Shown: positions 1-6,702 of the stretch, piece after piece
How the letters are laid out: each line of letters opens with the position of its first letter
Numbering within the stretch: the stretch's first letter is position 1
NCBI GenBank assembly: GCA_903899145.1
Contig: CAIUHY010000011.1
Coordinates: 1-7,885, forward strand
Length of the DNA stretch: 7,885 nucleotides
Source of the DNA: an uncultured Actinomycetes bacterium
GTDB taxonomy: Bacteria > Actinomycetota > Actinomycetes > Nanopelagicales > Nanopelagicaceae
Reading direction: 5' to 3'
Position numbers and translations under genes: made by a program
Notes under the pieces: generated by a model
Told to the model about the DNA's origin: nothing
What the model saw: only the letters and a program-made list of their open reading frames with translations
The model's database searches: none

Positions 1-34
1 GTGCTTACTGCGCACTCTGTGACACCATCTGAGC
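1..34. other. Window edge, possible tail of an upstream gene
   Basis: Thirty-four bases precede the first gene. On the plus strand one frame stops at TGA 20-22 and another at TGA 30-32, so the end of an upstream co-directional gene could lie here, but too few codons are visible to recognise one. The -10 position relative to the GTG at 35 reads CACCAT (23-28), which lacks the first T of the TAnnnT box seen before other genes in this window. The hydrolase may therefore be read from an upstream promoter. Confidence 0.25.
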
Positions 35-1138
35 GTGAGCAAGAATACAAATACCCAGTCTTTGCACCTTTCTGGGAACAAAATTGGAGTTTTGCTCCTC
101 CACGGATTTCTTGGCTCCCCTGCATCGATCGCGCCGTGGGCCGAAGGAATCAACGCTGCGGGTTTCACTGTAAGTGCACCAAGACTTGAAGGGCATGGAA
201 CGGATTGGCACGATCTCGCGCAAACGACATGGAGTGATTGGTATTCAAGTGCTGAAGAAGGACTTCTTGAATTAAAAAAGAGTTGTGATCAAATCTTTGT
301 TGCAGGTTTTGATATGGGAGGAGCCTTGGCGCTTCGTTTGGCACAAATTCGCGGAAGTGAAATAGAAGCTTTAATACTTCTTAACCCATCAATTGGTGAT
401 GAGGGAAGGTTGAGCAAGGCAATTCCACTATTAAAAAACTTTATTCACTCCATGAGAAATAATTCGATGGATACTGTTAGGCAGGATTCATCTCAAGATA
501 CTTACTCCCGGATTCCCTTAAAAGCATATAGCTCATTGCAAAAACTATGGAAGCGGGTATCTGAGGATCTTTACTTAGTAGATATCCCGATGCTTATTTG
601 TTATTCAGAAAATGACAAGACAGTAAGTCCCATAAGTTCAGAGATTATTATGGACGAGGTCTACTCGCCCATCATTCGTGAAGTAATCTTTGAAAAATCT
701 TTCCACAATGTTGCCCATGACCTCGAGGCGCAAGAACTCATAGATGAATCCAACGAATTCATATCTGATGTCCTAGCAGGAAATCTTGAAGTCGATGATG
801 AGACCGAACTGATTAACGCAGAATTTGATTCCATTGTTTCAGGACTATCACTGGATGAATCCTCGCCCAGTAATTTTCTTAATGATTTAGATCGAGTAGC
901 TGATGAACACTTCGTGCAACCCAATCCCCCGCTGCCTAGGACAGATCACTTAGGAAGAATTGCGATTACTGGCTTAGTTGGAGGTCCGGCATATTTATTA
1001 ATTGAATTTGTAAGTGGCTTTGATCTTTTAGGTTTTGGCCCTTGGCCAGGAATACTGGCATTTATTGGCGGAGTTGTAACTTCTATGATTAAATTTGCTC
1101 GTCCAGATGACGATTTTGAAGATGGCGCTATCGTTTAA
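35..1138 (+). CDS. Alpha/beta hydrolase with Asp at the nucleophile position, fused to a C-terminal membrane domain
   Basis: 367 aa with a GTG start. Residues 16-245 form an alpha/beta hydrolase of the monoacylglycerol lipase / carboxylesterase type: oxyanion-loop motif LLHGF (21-25), PRLEGHGT (49-56), a nucleophile elbow reading GFDMGG (91-96), the acid-loop SENDKTVSP (191-199, D194) and the His region SFHN (H224). These families normally have Ser in G-x-S-x-G; here codon 311-313 is GAT, giving Asp93. The enzyme may be inactive or may use an Asp nucleophile as dehalogenases and epoxide hydrolases do. Residues 240-290 are an acidic linker. Residues 291-367 carry HFVQPNPPLPR, two hydrophobic segments (about 308-328 and 333-354) and an acidic tail ending in DDDFEDGAIV, resembling a small stand-alone actinobacterial membrane protein I recall. 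The protein is thus probably tethered to the membrane. The substrate is unknown. Its stop abuts that of the convergent glucokinase gene. Confidence 0.88.
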   Translation: MSKNTNTQSLHLSGNKIGVLLLHGFLGSPASIAPWAEGINAAGFTVSAPRLEGHGTDWHDLAQTTWSDWYSSAEEGLLELKKSCDQIFVAGFDMGGALALRLAQIRGSEIEALILLNPSIGDEGRLSKAIPLLKNFIHSMRNNSMDTVRQDSSQDTYSRIPLKAYSSLQKLWKRVSEDLYLVDIPMLICYSENDKTVSPISSEIIMDEVYSPIIREVIFEKSFHNVAHDLEAQELIDESNEFISDVLAGNLEVDDETELINAEFDSIVSGLSLDESSPSNFLNDLDRVADEHFVQPNPPLPRTDHLGRIAITGLVGGPAYLLIEFVSGFDLLGFGPWPGILAFIGGVVTSMIKFARPDDDFEDGAIV

Positions 1139-2095
1139 TTAATGTCTCGCCAAATCAGCAACGCCAACCAAACCAGCATCGTTACCTAATTCGGCTACAA
1201 ATACCTTCGGCTTCGGGTGCTTGTTATTAAATGGCATGTACTGCTCAATAGCTACTTGGGTTGGCGCCATAAGAATCTCTCCCGCTTCGGCAACTCCTCC
1301 ACCAATGACCACGCAAGCTGGATCGAGAACCATTGCTATGGTGACAATTCCTGCGCCAAGCCAATCTCCTGTTGTATTAAATGCAGCCAGGGCAAGTGGA
1401 TCGCCTTCGCGCGCAGCAGCCATGATGTGTTCGTCTTTAACGTTTTCAATCTTTCCACCTGCTCTAGCAAGTAACTTCTCACCCTTTTCTGGTGAACTAT
1501 CAATCTCTTCTTTTAAATATCTACGAAGGGCCGAACCTGATGCATATTGCTCAAAGCAGCCACGAGCACCGCATCCACATTCAAGTCCGTTCGGGACAAG
1601 TCTCACATGACCAAATTCACTGGCAACACCAAATGCACCGCGATATAACTCACCATCATTAACTAAGCCACCGCCAATTCCCGTGCCAATTGTCAGCATC
1701 AGGACATTACCTTCACCGCGACCTGCGCCGTATTTTGCTTCACCCCATGCTGCAGCATTCGCATCGTTTTCAATAACAATGGGCAATAAAATTTCTTTGC
1801 TAATTTCACTATGTAAATTCACGCCATTCCATCCTGCAATATTTGGCGCGGCGAGGATTGTTTGGCGATCAGATGAGACAAAGCCAGCGGCAGAGATTCC
1901 TACTGCTGCAATCTCTTTCTCGGGGTATTGCGCTAATAGTTCCTGAATAACACCAATAACAGTTTGTGTGAGCTCCGTTCCCACAGCCTTAGGGGTGTCT
2001 TCTCTATGGGTAGTGAGAATATTTCCTTCGCTATCAACAACACCTCCCAGGACCTTTGTCCCTCCGACATCTATTCCGATACTGAGCTTTTGCAC
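1139..2095 (-). CDS. glk: ROK-family glucokinase
   Basis: 318 aa, GTG start. This is a cytoplasmic sugar kinase that should phosphorylate glucose to glucose 6-phosphate at the entry to glycolysis. The N-terminal phosphate-binding motif DVGGTK lies at residues 9-14. END (109-111) includes the likely catalytic Asp111. The glycine-rich GTGIGGG is at 137-143. The ROK signature includes ExGH (E160, H163) and the zinc-binding CGCGxxGC (C173, C175, C180) followed by FEQYASG. Length is normal for actinobacterial glucokinases and no domain is missing. An N-terminal DNA-binding domain is absent, so it is a kinase and not a ROK repressor. The start is supported by a TAATCT box exactly 6 nt before the GTG, which suggests a leaderless mRNA. 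It diverges from the acyl-CoA synthetase gene. ATP is the expected phosphate donor, but polyphosphate or another hexose substrate cannot be ruled out from sequence. Confidence 0.93.
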   Translation of the reverse strand: MQKLSIGIDVGGTKVLGGVVDSEGNILTTHREDTPKAVGTELTQTVIGVIQELLAQYPEKEIAAVGISAAGFVSSDRQTILAAPNIAGWNGVNLHSEISKEILLPIVIENDANAAAWGEAKYGAGRGEGNVLMLTIGTGIGGGLVNDGELYRGAFGVASEFGHVRLVPNGLECGCGARGCFEQYASGSALRRYLKEEIDSSPEKGEKLLARAGGKIENVKDEHIMAAAREGDPLALAAFNTTGDWLGAGIVTIAMVLDPACVVIGGGVAEAGEILMAPTQVAIEQYMPFNNKHPKPKVFVAELGNDAGLVGVADLARH

Positions 2096-2101
2096 TAGTG
2101 A

Positions 2102-2107
2102 AGATTA
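2102..2107 (-). promoter_or_regulatory. -10 box of a leaderless promoter for glucokinase
   Basis: Read on the minus strand the sequence is TAATCT, then six bases (tcacta), then the GTG start codon at 2095. A TAnnnT box ending 6 nt before a start codon places the transcription start on the start codon itself. No ribosome-binding site is visible and there is no good -35 match 17 bp upstream (GGGAGA). Confidence 0.7.
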
Positions 2108-2110
2108 GCC

Positions 2111-2130
2111 TCTCCCGATAGCGTTCTCCC
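2111..2130 (+). repeat. Short direct repeat TCTCCC flanking the acyl-CoA synthetase -10 box
   Basis: TCTCCC occurs at 2111-2116 and again at 2125-2130, 14 bp start to start, on either side of the TAGCGT box. On the minus strand this reads as two GGGAGA copies. It could be a regulator half-site pair or chance; six bases is short. Confidence 0.3.
2119..2124 (+). promoter_or_regulatory. -10 box of a leaderless promoter for the acyl-CoA synthetase
   Basis: TAGCGT is followed by six bases (tctccc) and then ATG at 2131, so transcription probably starts on the A of the start codon. The -35 position (2096-2101, TAGTGA) matches the TTGACA consensus at only three positions and lies over the start region of the divergent glucokinase promoter. 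No Shine-Dalgarno sequence is present. Confidence 0.7.
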
Positions 2131-3915
2131 ATGATTGAGGTAACTACGCCCCAAATTGCCCCTGAGGCAATCACTGGCAATCTCACGCGAGTCATCACTA
2201 CGCGCGCAACAAACACACCTGATCGCATTGTCGTTTCGCGCCCTATGGGTGCAGGTTGGCACCCAGTAACTGCTAAAGAATTTCATGAGGAGATCCAATC
2301 TGTTGCAAAAGGATTAATTGCAAAAGGAGTCAATGCCGGTGATCGCGTAGCAATCATGGCTAAGACCAGATATGAGTGGACCGTTCTTGATTTTGCGATT
2401 TGGTATACGGGAGCAATATGCGTACCCATCTATGAAACTTCAAGTGCGGAGCAAGTGAAGTGGATCTTAGAAGATTCAGGTTCTACCCTACTTATCGTTG
2501 AAACACCGCTTCTTGCTGAATTAGTAGAACCTGCTTTGCCAACTACTTGTACAGCAGTTTTGATTATTACAAATAACGCGATCCCTGATTTGCAGAGCGC
2601 GGGGGCGTACGTTTCAGATCATGAAGTTGCGTCTCGAATTGCAGGAACAGAGCCTGATCATGTGGCAACACTTATCTACACATCTGGAACGACAGGCAAT
2701 CCCAAGGGTGTGACAATTACTCACCGTAACTTTATGTTTGAATGCGATAACGTAGTTAATTACGCAGCTGCAGAGTTCCTACGTGAAGGTGGCTCTACAC
2801 TTCTCTTTCTTCCCATTGCCCACGTCTTTGGCCGCATGATCCAAATTGGAGCGCTGACTGCTGGGCTTCATCTTGCTCACTGCCAAGATGTAACAAAGTT
2901 GCCACAAGATCTACAAAGCTTTAAGCCAACCTTAGTTCTTGCTGTTCCAAGAATTTTTGAACGTATTTATAATGGCGCCGAAGCAAAAGCAATCGAAGGT
3001 GGCAAGGGAAAGATATTTACACTTGCAGTAAATGTTGCTGTGAAATATTCACAAGGTATAGATGCTGGAAAAATTTCGCCTTCTCTTCGGATTAAGCATG
3101 TGCTTTTTGACAATCTTGTGTATTCCAAGATTCGTACCGGCCTTGGTGGCCGCGTCAGTGCATCTATCTCAGGAGGCGCGCCACTTTCTCCTCGTCTTGG
3201 TCATTTCTTTAGAGGCGCTGGAATTAACATTCTTGAAGGTTACGGACTCACAGAAACTACAGCGGGCGCGACCCTGAATGTTCGCACAGCACAGAAAATT
3301 GGAAGCGTAGGAAAGCCCGTTCCAGGAATTACAGTAAAGATCGCAGAAGATGGTGAAATTCTTATTAAAGGCCCGATTGTCATGAAGGGCTATTGGAAGA
3401 ATGAAAAAGCCACTACAGAGGCAATTGAATCTAATGGTTTCTTCCACACAGGAGACCTAGGCGCAATTGATAGTGATGGATTTGTCAGCATCGTTGGTCG
3501 CAAGAAGGAGCTCATTATTACCTCTGGTGGTAAAAACGTTGCTCCAGAAGTTTTGGAAGATCGCTTGCGCTCTCACCCGCTTGTAAGTCAATGCATGGTC
3601 GTTGGAGATAACAAGCCATTTATCGCTGCGCTCGTCACTTTAGATCCCGATGCGGTTAAGACATGGGCTCGCATCAATAAGAAGCATGAACTTGCACCAG
3701 AGCAGCTTGCATCTGATCCCGCACTTCTAGATGTCATCCAAAGTGCTGTTGATGAAGCAAATAAAGCTGTCAGCCGAGCAGAGTCGATTAGAAAATTCAC
3801 AATTCTTCCTGTTGATTTCACAATCGCAGGCGGTCAGCTCACAGCAAAACTCTCGGTCAAGCGCCACGTGGTTAACCAACAGTTTGCCAGCGAGATCGCC
3901 GCACTCTTTGGATAA
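2131..3915 (+). CDS. fadD: Long-chain fatty-acid-CoA ligase (FadD15-like), altered A10 motif
   Basis: 594 aa, ATG start set by a leaderless -10 box. It belongs to the AMP-forming adenylating superfamily, which activates a fatty acid with ATP to an acyl-adenylate and then a CoA thioester. Visible motifs: phosphate-binding loop TSGTTGNPKG (184-193), GYGLTETT (370-377), GDL (441-443) with the ribose-binding Asp442, hinge region GRKKELIITSGGKNV (456-470). Length and the C-terminal layout fit the long-chain (ACSL / FadD15) group. The C-terminal motif normally reads LTPTLKxKR; here residues 570-578 read LTAKLSVKR, so by hand alignment the A10 catalytic Lys position is Ser575, with Lys at 573 and 577. 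Adenylation could persist if a neighbouring Lys substitutes. The neighbours (PimB-type transferase, NlpC/P60) match the Rv2187-Rv2190c region of M. tuberculosis, supporting a role in envelope lipid metabolism. A LuxR-type gene follows after 2 bp. Confidence 0.93.
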   Translation: MIEVTTPQIAPEAITGNLTRVITTRATNTPDRIVVSRPMGAGWHPVTAKEFHEEIQSVAKGLIAKGVNAGDRVAIMAKTRYEWTVLDFAIWYTGAICVPIYETSSAEQVKWILEDSGSTLLIVETPLLAELVEPALPTTCTAVLIITNNAIPDLQSAGAYVSDHEVASRIAGTEPDHVATLIYTSGTTGNPKGVTITHRNFMFECDNVVNYAAAEFLREGGSTLLFLPIAHVFGRMIQIGALTAGLHLAHCQDVTKLPQDLQSFKPTLVLAVPRIFERIYNGAEAKAIEGGKGKIFTLAVNVAVKYSQGIDAGKISPSLRIKHVLFDNLVYSKIRTGLGGRVSASISGGAPLSPRLGHFFRGAGINILEGYGLTETTAGATLNVRTAQKIGSVGKPVPGITVKIAEDGEILIKGPIVMKGYWKNEKATTEAIESNGFFHTGDLGAIDSDGFVSIVGRKKELIITSGGKNVAPEVLEDRLRSHPLVSQCMVVGDNKPFIAALVTLDPDAVKTWARINKKHELAPEQLASDPALLDVIQSAVDEANKAVSRAESIRKFTILPVDFTIAGGQLTAKLSVKRHVVNQQFASEIAALFG

Positions 3916-3917
3916 AG

Positions 3918-4499
3918 TTGCCTAAATCTTTCGCACTACCTCGAGATCAAACCGATGCCCTTGCAAGAGATCTATCCCTTCTTTCTTATTCACTAGATAA
4001 ATCGATAGGCCGTTCGAGTACAACAGCCAAGATGCGCACTGATCTGCGCCAGATGCGCTTATCTCTTGCTGCTCTTTCCCACTCAATTCGTCACAGTGAT
4101 GACTTCGCAGCTTCTGTGAAAAACTCCCCGATTAAGTTCTCTATCGAGGAAAACATAGAGAGCGAAAAAATACTCATGATGAGTACAGGTCAGAGTGTTC
4201 ACGAATTTATGTCCATGCTTATTCCTGAGTTTTCTGACCTCATCACCCAAATCTCAGAAGGCAAGTTCCGTGTTCGCGCCGCGCTTATTCCTAAAAACAC
4301 TTATGGCCTAACCAAGCGTGAAGTAAGTGTTCTTAATGCGCTCAAGTCTGGCGCTACAAGCAAAGAGATCTCTGTGCACTTATTTATTTCAGAAGCAACA
4401 ACCAAGACGCATCTTGGTTCTATCTATAGAAAATTTGGCGTAAGCAATCGCACCCAAGCAATTTCCCTAGGTCTATCGAGCGGAGTTATCTCCAAATAA
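3918..4499 (+). CDS. Orphan LuxR-type transcriptional regulator
   Basis: 193 aa from a TTG start 2 bp after the synthetase stop. The C-terminus (about 129-187) is a LuxR/GerE helix-turn-helix: LTKREVSVLNAL (131-142), a G-TSKEIS turn (145-152), then TTKTHLGSIYRKFGVSNRTQA (161-181) with the usual Lys, His, Lys and Arg positions. The N-terminal 120 residues are helical-looking but match no receiver, PAS, GAF or autoinducer domain I know; there is no phosphoacceptor Asp pattern. The start is uncertain: no clear Shine-Dalgarno precedes the TTG and no -10 box is present. The next in-frame Met is residue 39 (4032), which would still leave the DNA-binding domain whole. Tight spacing suggests co-transcription with the acyl-CoA synthetase gene. 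Its signal and targets cannot be deduced. The last 27 bp overlap the end of the convergent glycosyltransferase gene. Confidence 0.85.
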   Translation: MPKSFALPRDQTDALARDLSLLSYSLDKSIGRSSTTAKMRTDLRQMRLSLAALSHSIRHSDDFAASVKNSPIKFSIEENIESEKILMMSTGQSVHEFMSMLIPEFSDLITQISEGKFRVRAALIPKNTYGLTKREVSVLNALKSGATSKEISVHLFISEATTKTHLGSIYRKFGVSNRTQAISLGLSSGVISK

Positions 4500-5645
4500 A
4501 AGGGAAGCAAATTTGCTTCCCCAAAAATCCCAGCTCCACTGATCAACGACCCATGCTCTTCCTGCTTGCCCCATATTCTTCATACGCGCAGGATCGGCAA
4601 AAAGTTCTGTCACAGCTTTGCTAATTGCATGAACATCGCGGCCATCAACAACTAGGCCTGTTTCATTTGCTAGCACAGCATCCGGCGCTCCCCCCGATGA
4701 ACCTGCAATAACAGGCAAACCACATGCACTTGCCTCTAGATAAACGATGCCTAAGCCTTCAACTTCAAGTCCGCCAAGGCGAGAACGCGATGGCATTACG
4801 AAAATATCGCCCAATCTGAAATATCGTGGAAGATCTTTGTATGTCACTCGTCCCACAAAAACTATATGACCTTCTAATTTATATTTTTTAATGAGGATAT
4901 CGAGCTTTGCTTTACGTGGCCCGACGCCCACAAAAAGAACTAGGACGTCTGGTTCATTTCTGATTATTTCTGGCAGCGCTTCTATGAGACGGTCTTGTCC
5001 TTTACGGTGGACTAAACGCCCAACGCAGACAATGACTTTTTTACCGACTAACCCATATTGCTCGACGAGCGCAGCATCCTTTGGACCAGGCGTGAAATGA
5101 TCGATAGGGATTCCTGGAGCGATATGCACAAGACGTGATGGATCAGCAACTGATTTACGGATTTCTTTCTCTGTGAAATCTCCAAGATAAGTGATGGCAT
5201 CAAAACTTTTACTCATGCGCTTTAAAATCCAGTTAAATGGCGGCACCTTTGCCCACCAGACTTCGTGTCCATGAGTGAGTGAAACGAGATGCTTAGCGCC
5301 GTGCCTTCGAAGATGCCCTGCCATCCAACCAAGAGGAGTCGCAGCGCCAAACCAAATAATCTCTGATTGATACTCTTTCATAAGCTTTGCAACAGCACGA
5401 TTCACTCTAGGCGTTGGAAGTAAAACTTTGCTCTTGTCTCGAATAACAAGTGCGCCGGTGCGGGCGCTTAGTTCCTGATCAAATGCACGGAAGCCTTCTT
5501 GTGAAGATGTGTAAATAAGAATCTGTGAGCCATCTAGGTGATCAATCAGGCCAAGAATAAATGTTTCAATACCACCAGCACGTGGGCCAAGATCATTGGT
5601 TACTAGTAATACCCTGCGCTTGCTATAAACGGCGTGCTCCTGCAT
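4473..5645 (-). CDS. pimB: GT4-family glycosyltransferase, PimB-like mannosyltransferase
   Basis: About 390 aa from ATG 5645. A longer reading from TTG 5681 (402 aa) is possible but its AAAGG abuts the TTG, and the Rossmann start RVLLVTNDLGPRAGG fits the shorter form. Residue numbers below use the longer form. GT-B fold features: acceptor-side GG (36-37), THGHE (136-140), donor-site GRLVHRKG (221-228, with R222 and K227), and the retaining EX7E pair E308/E316 inside EGLGIVYLEASACGLP, followed by GSSGGAPDAV (327-336). This last block is typical of PimB', which adds the second mannose from GDP-mannose to phosphatidylinositol monomannoside on the cytoplasmic face of the membrane. Related GT4 enzymes such as MgtA-type transferases share much of it, so the acceptor is inferred mainly from synteny. 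The start lies 23 bp inside the upstream NlpC/P60 gene, implying translational coupling. The 3' end overlaps the LuxR gene. Confidence 0.87.
   Translation of the reverse strand: MQEHAVYSKRRVLLVTNDLGPRAGGIETFILGLIDHLDGSQILIYTSSQEGFRAFDQELSARTGALVIRDKSKVLLPTPRVNRAVAKLMKEYQSEIIWFGAATPLGWMAGHLRRHGAKHLVSLTHGHEVWWAKVPPFNWILKRMSKSFDAITYLGDFTEKEIRKSVADPSRLVHIAPGIPIDHFTPGPKDAALVEQYGLVGKKVIVCVGRLVHRKGQDRLIEALPEIIRNEPDVLVLFVGVGPRKAKLDILIKKYKLEGHIVFVGRVTYKDLPRYFRLGDIFVMPSRSRLGGLEVEGLGIVYLEASACGLPVIAGSSGGAPDAVLANETGLVVDGRDVHAISKAVTELFADPARMKNMGQAGRAWVVDQWSWDFWGSKFASLLFGDNSAR
4502..4521 (-). terminator. Perfect hairpin with U-tract inside the glycosyltransferase 3' end
   Basis: GGGAAGCA, loop AATT, TGCTTCCC form an 8-bp stem in a perfect 20-bp palindrome. 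On the minus strand the stem is followed by TTTTATTT, as in an intrinsic terminator; on the plus strand it is followed by CAAAAA, without a U-tract. It starts 3 bp after the LuxR-type gene's stop, but the U-tract serves the minus strand, where the hairpin lies inside the coding sequence (residues around GSKFASLLF) before the stop at 4473. It may terminate some glycosyltransferase transcripts, fold at the 3' end of the plus-strand mRNA, or both. Confidence 0.5.
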
Positions 5646-6663
5646 AGCGGAGATATCCAAAACTTGAGCCAAATGATTCAACCTTTACTCGCGCACCAGG
5701 GTGAGGTGCATTCACCATTTGATTTCCCCCAAGGTAAATTCCTACGTGGTCTACATACCCACTTCTGCTAAATGCGAAAAATACAAGATCACCTGCCTGC
5801 AGCTTGTCACGTGAAATTGATTTACCAAATTTCATTTGGGCAGCAGCAGAATGTGGAAGTGAAATTCCTGCTTGCTCAAAGGCGCGCATAGTCAGGCCAG
5901 AGCAGTCCCACCATGTAGGCCCTGCGGCGCCAAAGACATAGCGATCACCAAGTTGCTTAATTGCGAATCTCAGAGCGACGCTTCCTAGTCCACTACCAAA
6001 TTTTGCATTTTTGATATCAGCAAGTGAGGCAAGTTGGTCTGCATTTTCTTGCCCGTTAATAAGTGCTTCCACTCTTGCTCGTTCCGCTTTAGTCAGTTTT
6101 GCCAAAATAGCTTCTGCCTTAGCAAGTTGATCTTGGGCTGCCTTTTGCTTTGCAACATAGCGCGCTTGGGCTGCCTTAGCCAAAGTTATTTGATCTCCGA
6201 CAGTAAAACTCGTCGCTGTTAGAGATTGCTTTGCTGCTGAATATTTACGCAGAGCAATTGCTTTGCCCTTACTCAAGGAATCAAGAGATCCGGCTGCTGC
6301 AAGAAAGAGTGTGGGGTCAGATGAAAAGAGTAATTGCATGCTCTGACTAAATCCGCCCTGTTTATAAAGATCAGATGCTATGGCGCCAATTGAACCCTGT
6401 AGAGCATTAACTGCTGTTTGTTGGTTTGCTGCCTGCGCCTGTACCGAAGCTAACTTACGTGAGAGTTGTTGGAACTGAACTTGAGCTTGTTGTGCTTGTT
6501 CACCCGCACTCGCAGCAACTTCTTGGAAGTACTGCACTTTAGCCTTAATCGATGCCAAGTCTTCTGCCTGTGATGGCACGGCCTGCGTTCCTACTAAAAT
6601 ACTTGCCAGAAGCGCAATTGATAGAGAGATGGCGTTTATCCCACCAATACGAATGCGCTTCAC
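5623..6663 (-). CDS. Secreted NlpC/P60 peptidoglycan endopeptidase with N-terminal coiled coil
   Basis: 346 aa, GTG start supported by a leaderless -10 box. A signal peptide is clear: basic KRIR (2-5), hydrophobic core about 9-28, and an A-x-A-like site SQA|ED after residue 33. Residues 35-215 are Ala/Gln/Lys-rich and predicted coiled coil, resembling the regulatory stalk of actinobacterial RipA/Rv2190c-type proteins. The C-terminal NlpC/P60 domain (about 225-346) has the catalytic DCSGL (Cys254), DHVGIY (His306) and NAPHPG (His321) residues, so it should be an active cysteine peptidase cutting the D-Glu-to-diaminopimelate bond of stem peptides during wall remodelling. No membrane anchor or LysM domain is seen. 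It leads an operon with the PimB-like gene, an arrangement known from mycobacteria (Rv2190c and Rv2188c) and corynebacteria. Confidence 0.93.
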   Translation of the reverse strand: MKRIRIGGINAISLSIALLASILVGTQAVPSQAEDLASIKAKVQYFQEVAASAGEQAQQAQVQFQQLSRKLASVQAQAANQQTAVNALQGSIGAIASDLYKQGGFSQSMQLLFSSDPTLFLAAAGSLDSLSKGKAIALRKYSAAKQSLTATSFTVGDQITLAKAAQARYVAKQKAAQDQLAKAEAILAKLTKAERARVEALINGQENADQLASLADIKNAKFGSGLGSVALRFAIKQLGDRYVFGAAGPTWWDCSGLTMRAFEQAGISLPHSAAAQMKFGKSISRDKLQAGDLVFFAFSRSGYVDHVGIYLGGNQMVNAPHPGARVKVESFGSSFGYLRYAGARRL

Positions 6664-6669
6664 AGGTGA

Positions 6670-6675
6670 AGGATA
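6670..6675 (-). promoter_or_regulatory. -10 box of a leaderless promoter for the NlpC/P60 operon
   Basis: On the minus strand TATCCT is followed by six bases (tcacct) and then the GTG at 6663. The -35 position (6693-6698, TAGATT) is a poor match. Transcription is expected to start on the GTG. Confidence 0.7.
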
Positions 6676-6702
6676 ATCAATAATGGCCGTGAAATCTAAG
6701 TC

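Noticed and set aside
661..924. Minus-strand 87-codon open frame opposite the hydrolase
   Set aside because: Ser-rich shadow of the acidic linker of the real gene, with no recognisable domain or start signal.
1124..1151. GGCG ... CGCC arms around TTAATTAA at the hydrolase/glucokinase junction, as a terminator
   Set aside because: Only 4-bp outer arms with mismatched interiors and no U-tract in either direction.
1139..2095. The ROK protein as a transcriptional repressor
   Set aside because: No N-terminal helix-turn-helix; the protein begins directly with the DVGGTK phosphate-binding motif.
5643..5660. A separate promoter for the glycosyltransferase at GATATC before ATG 5645
   Set aside because: No TAnnnT hexamer at the right spacing; overlap with the upstream gene favours operon transcription.
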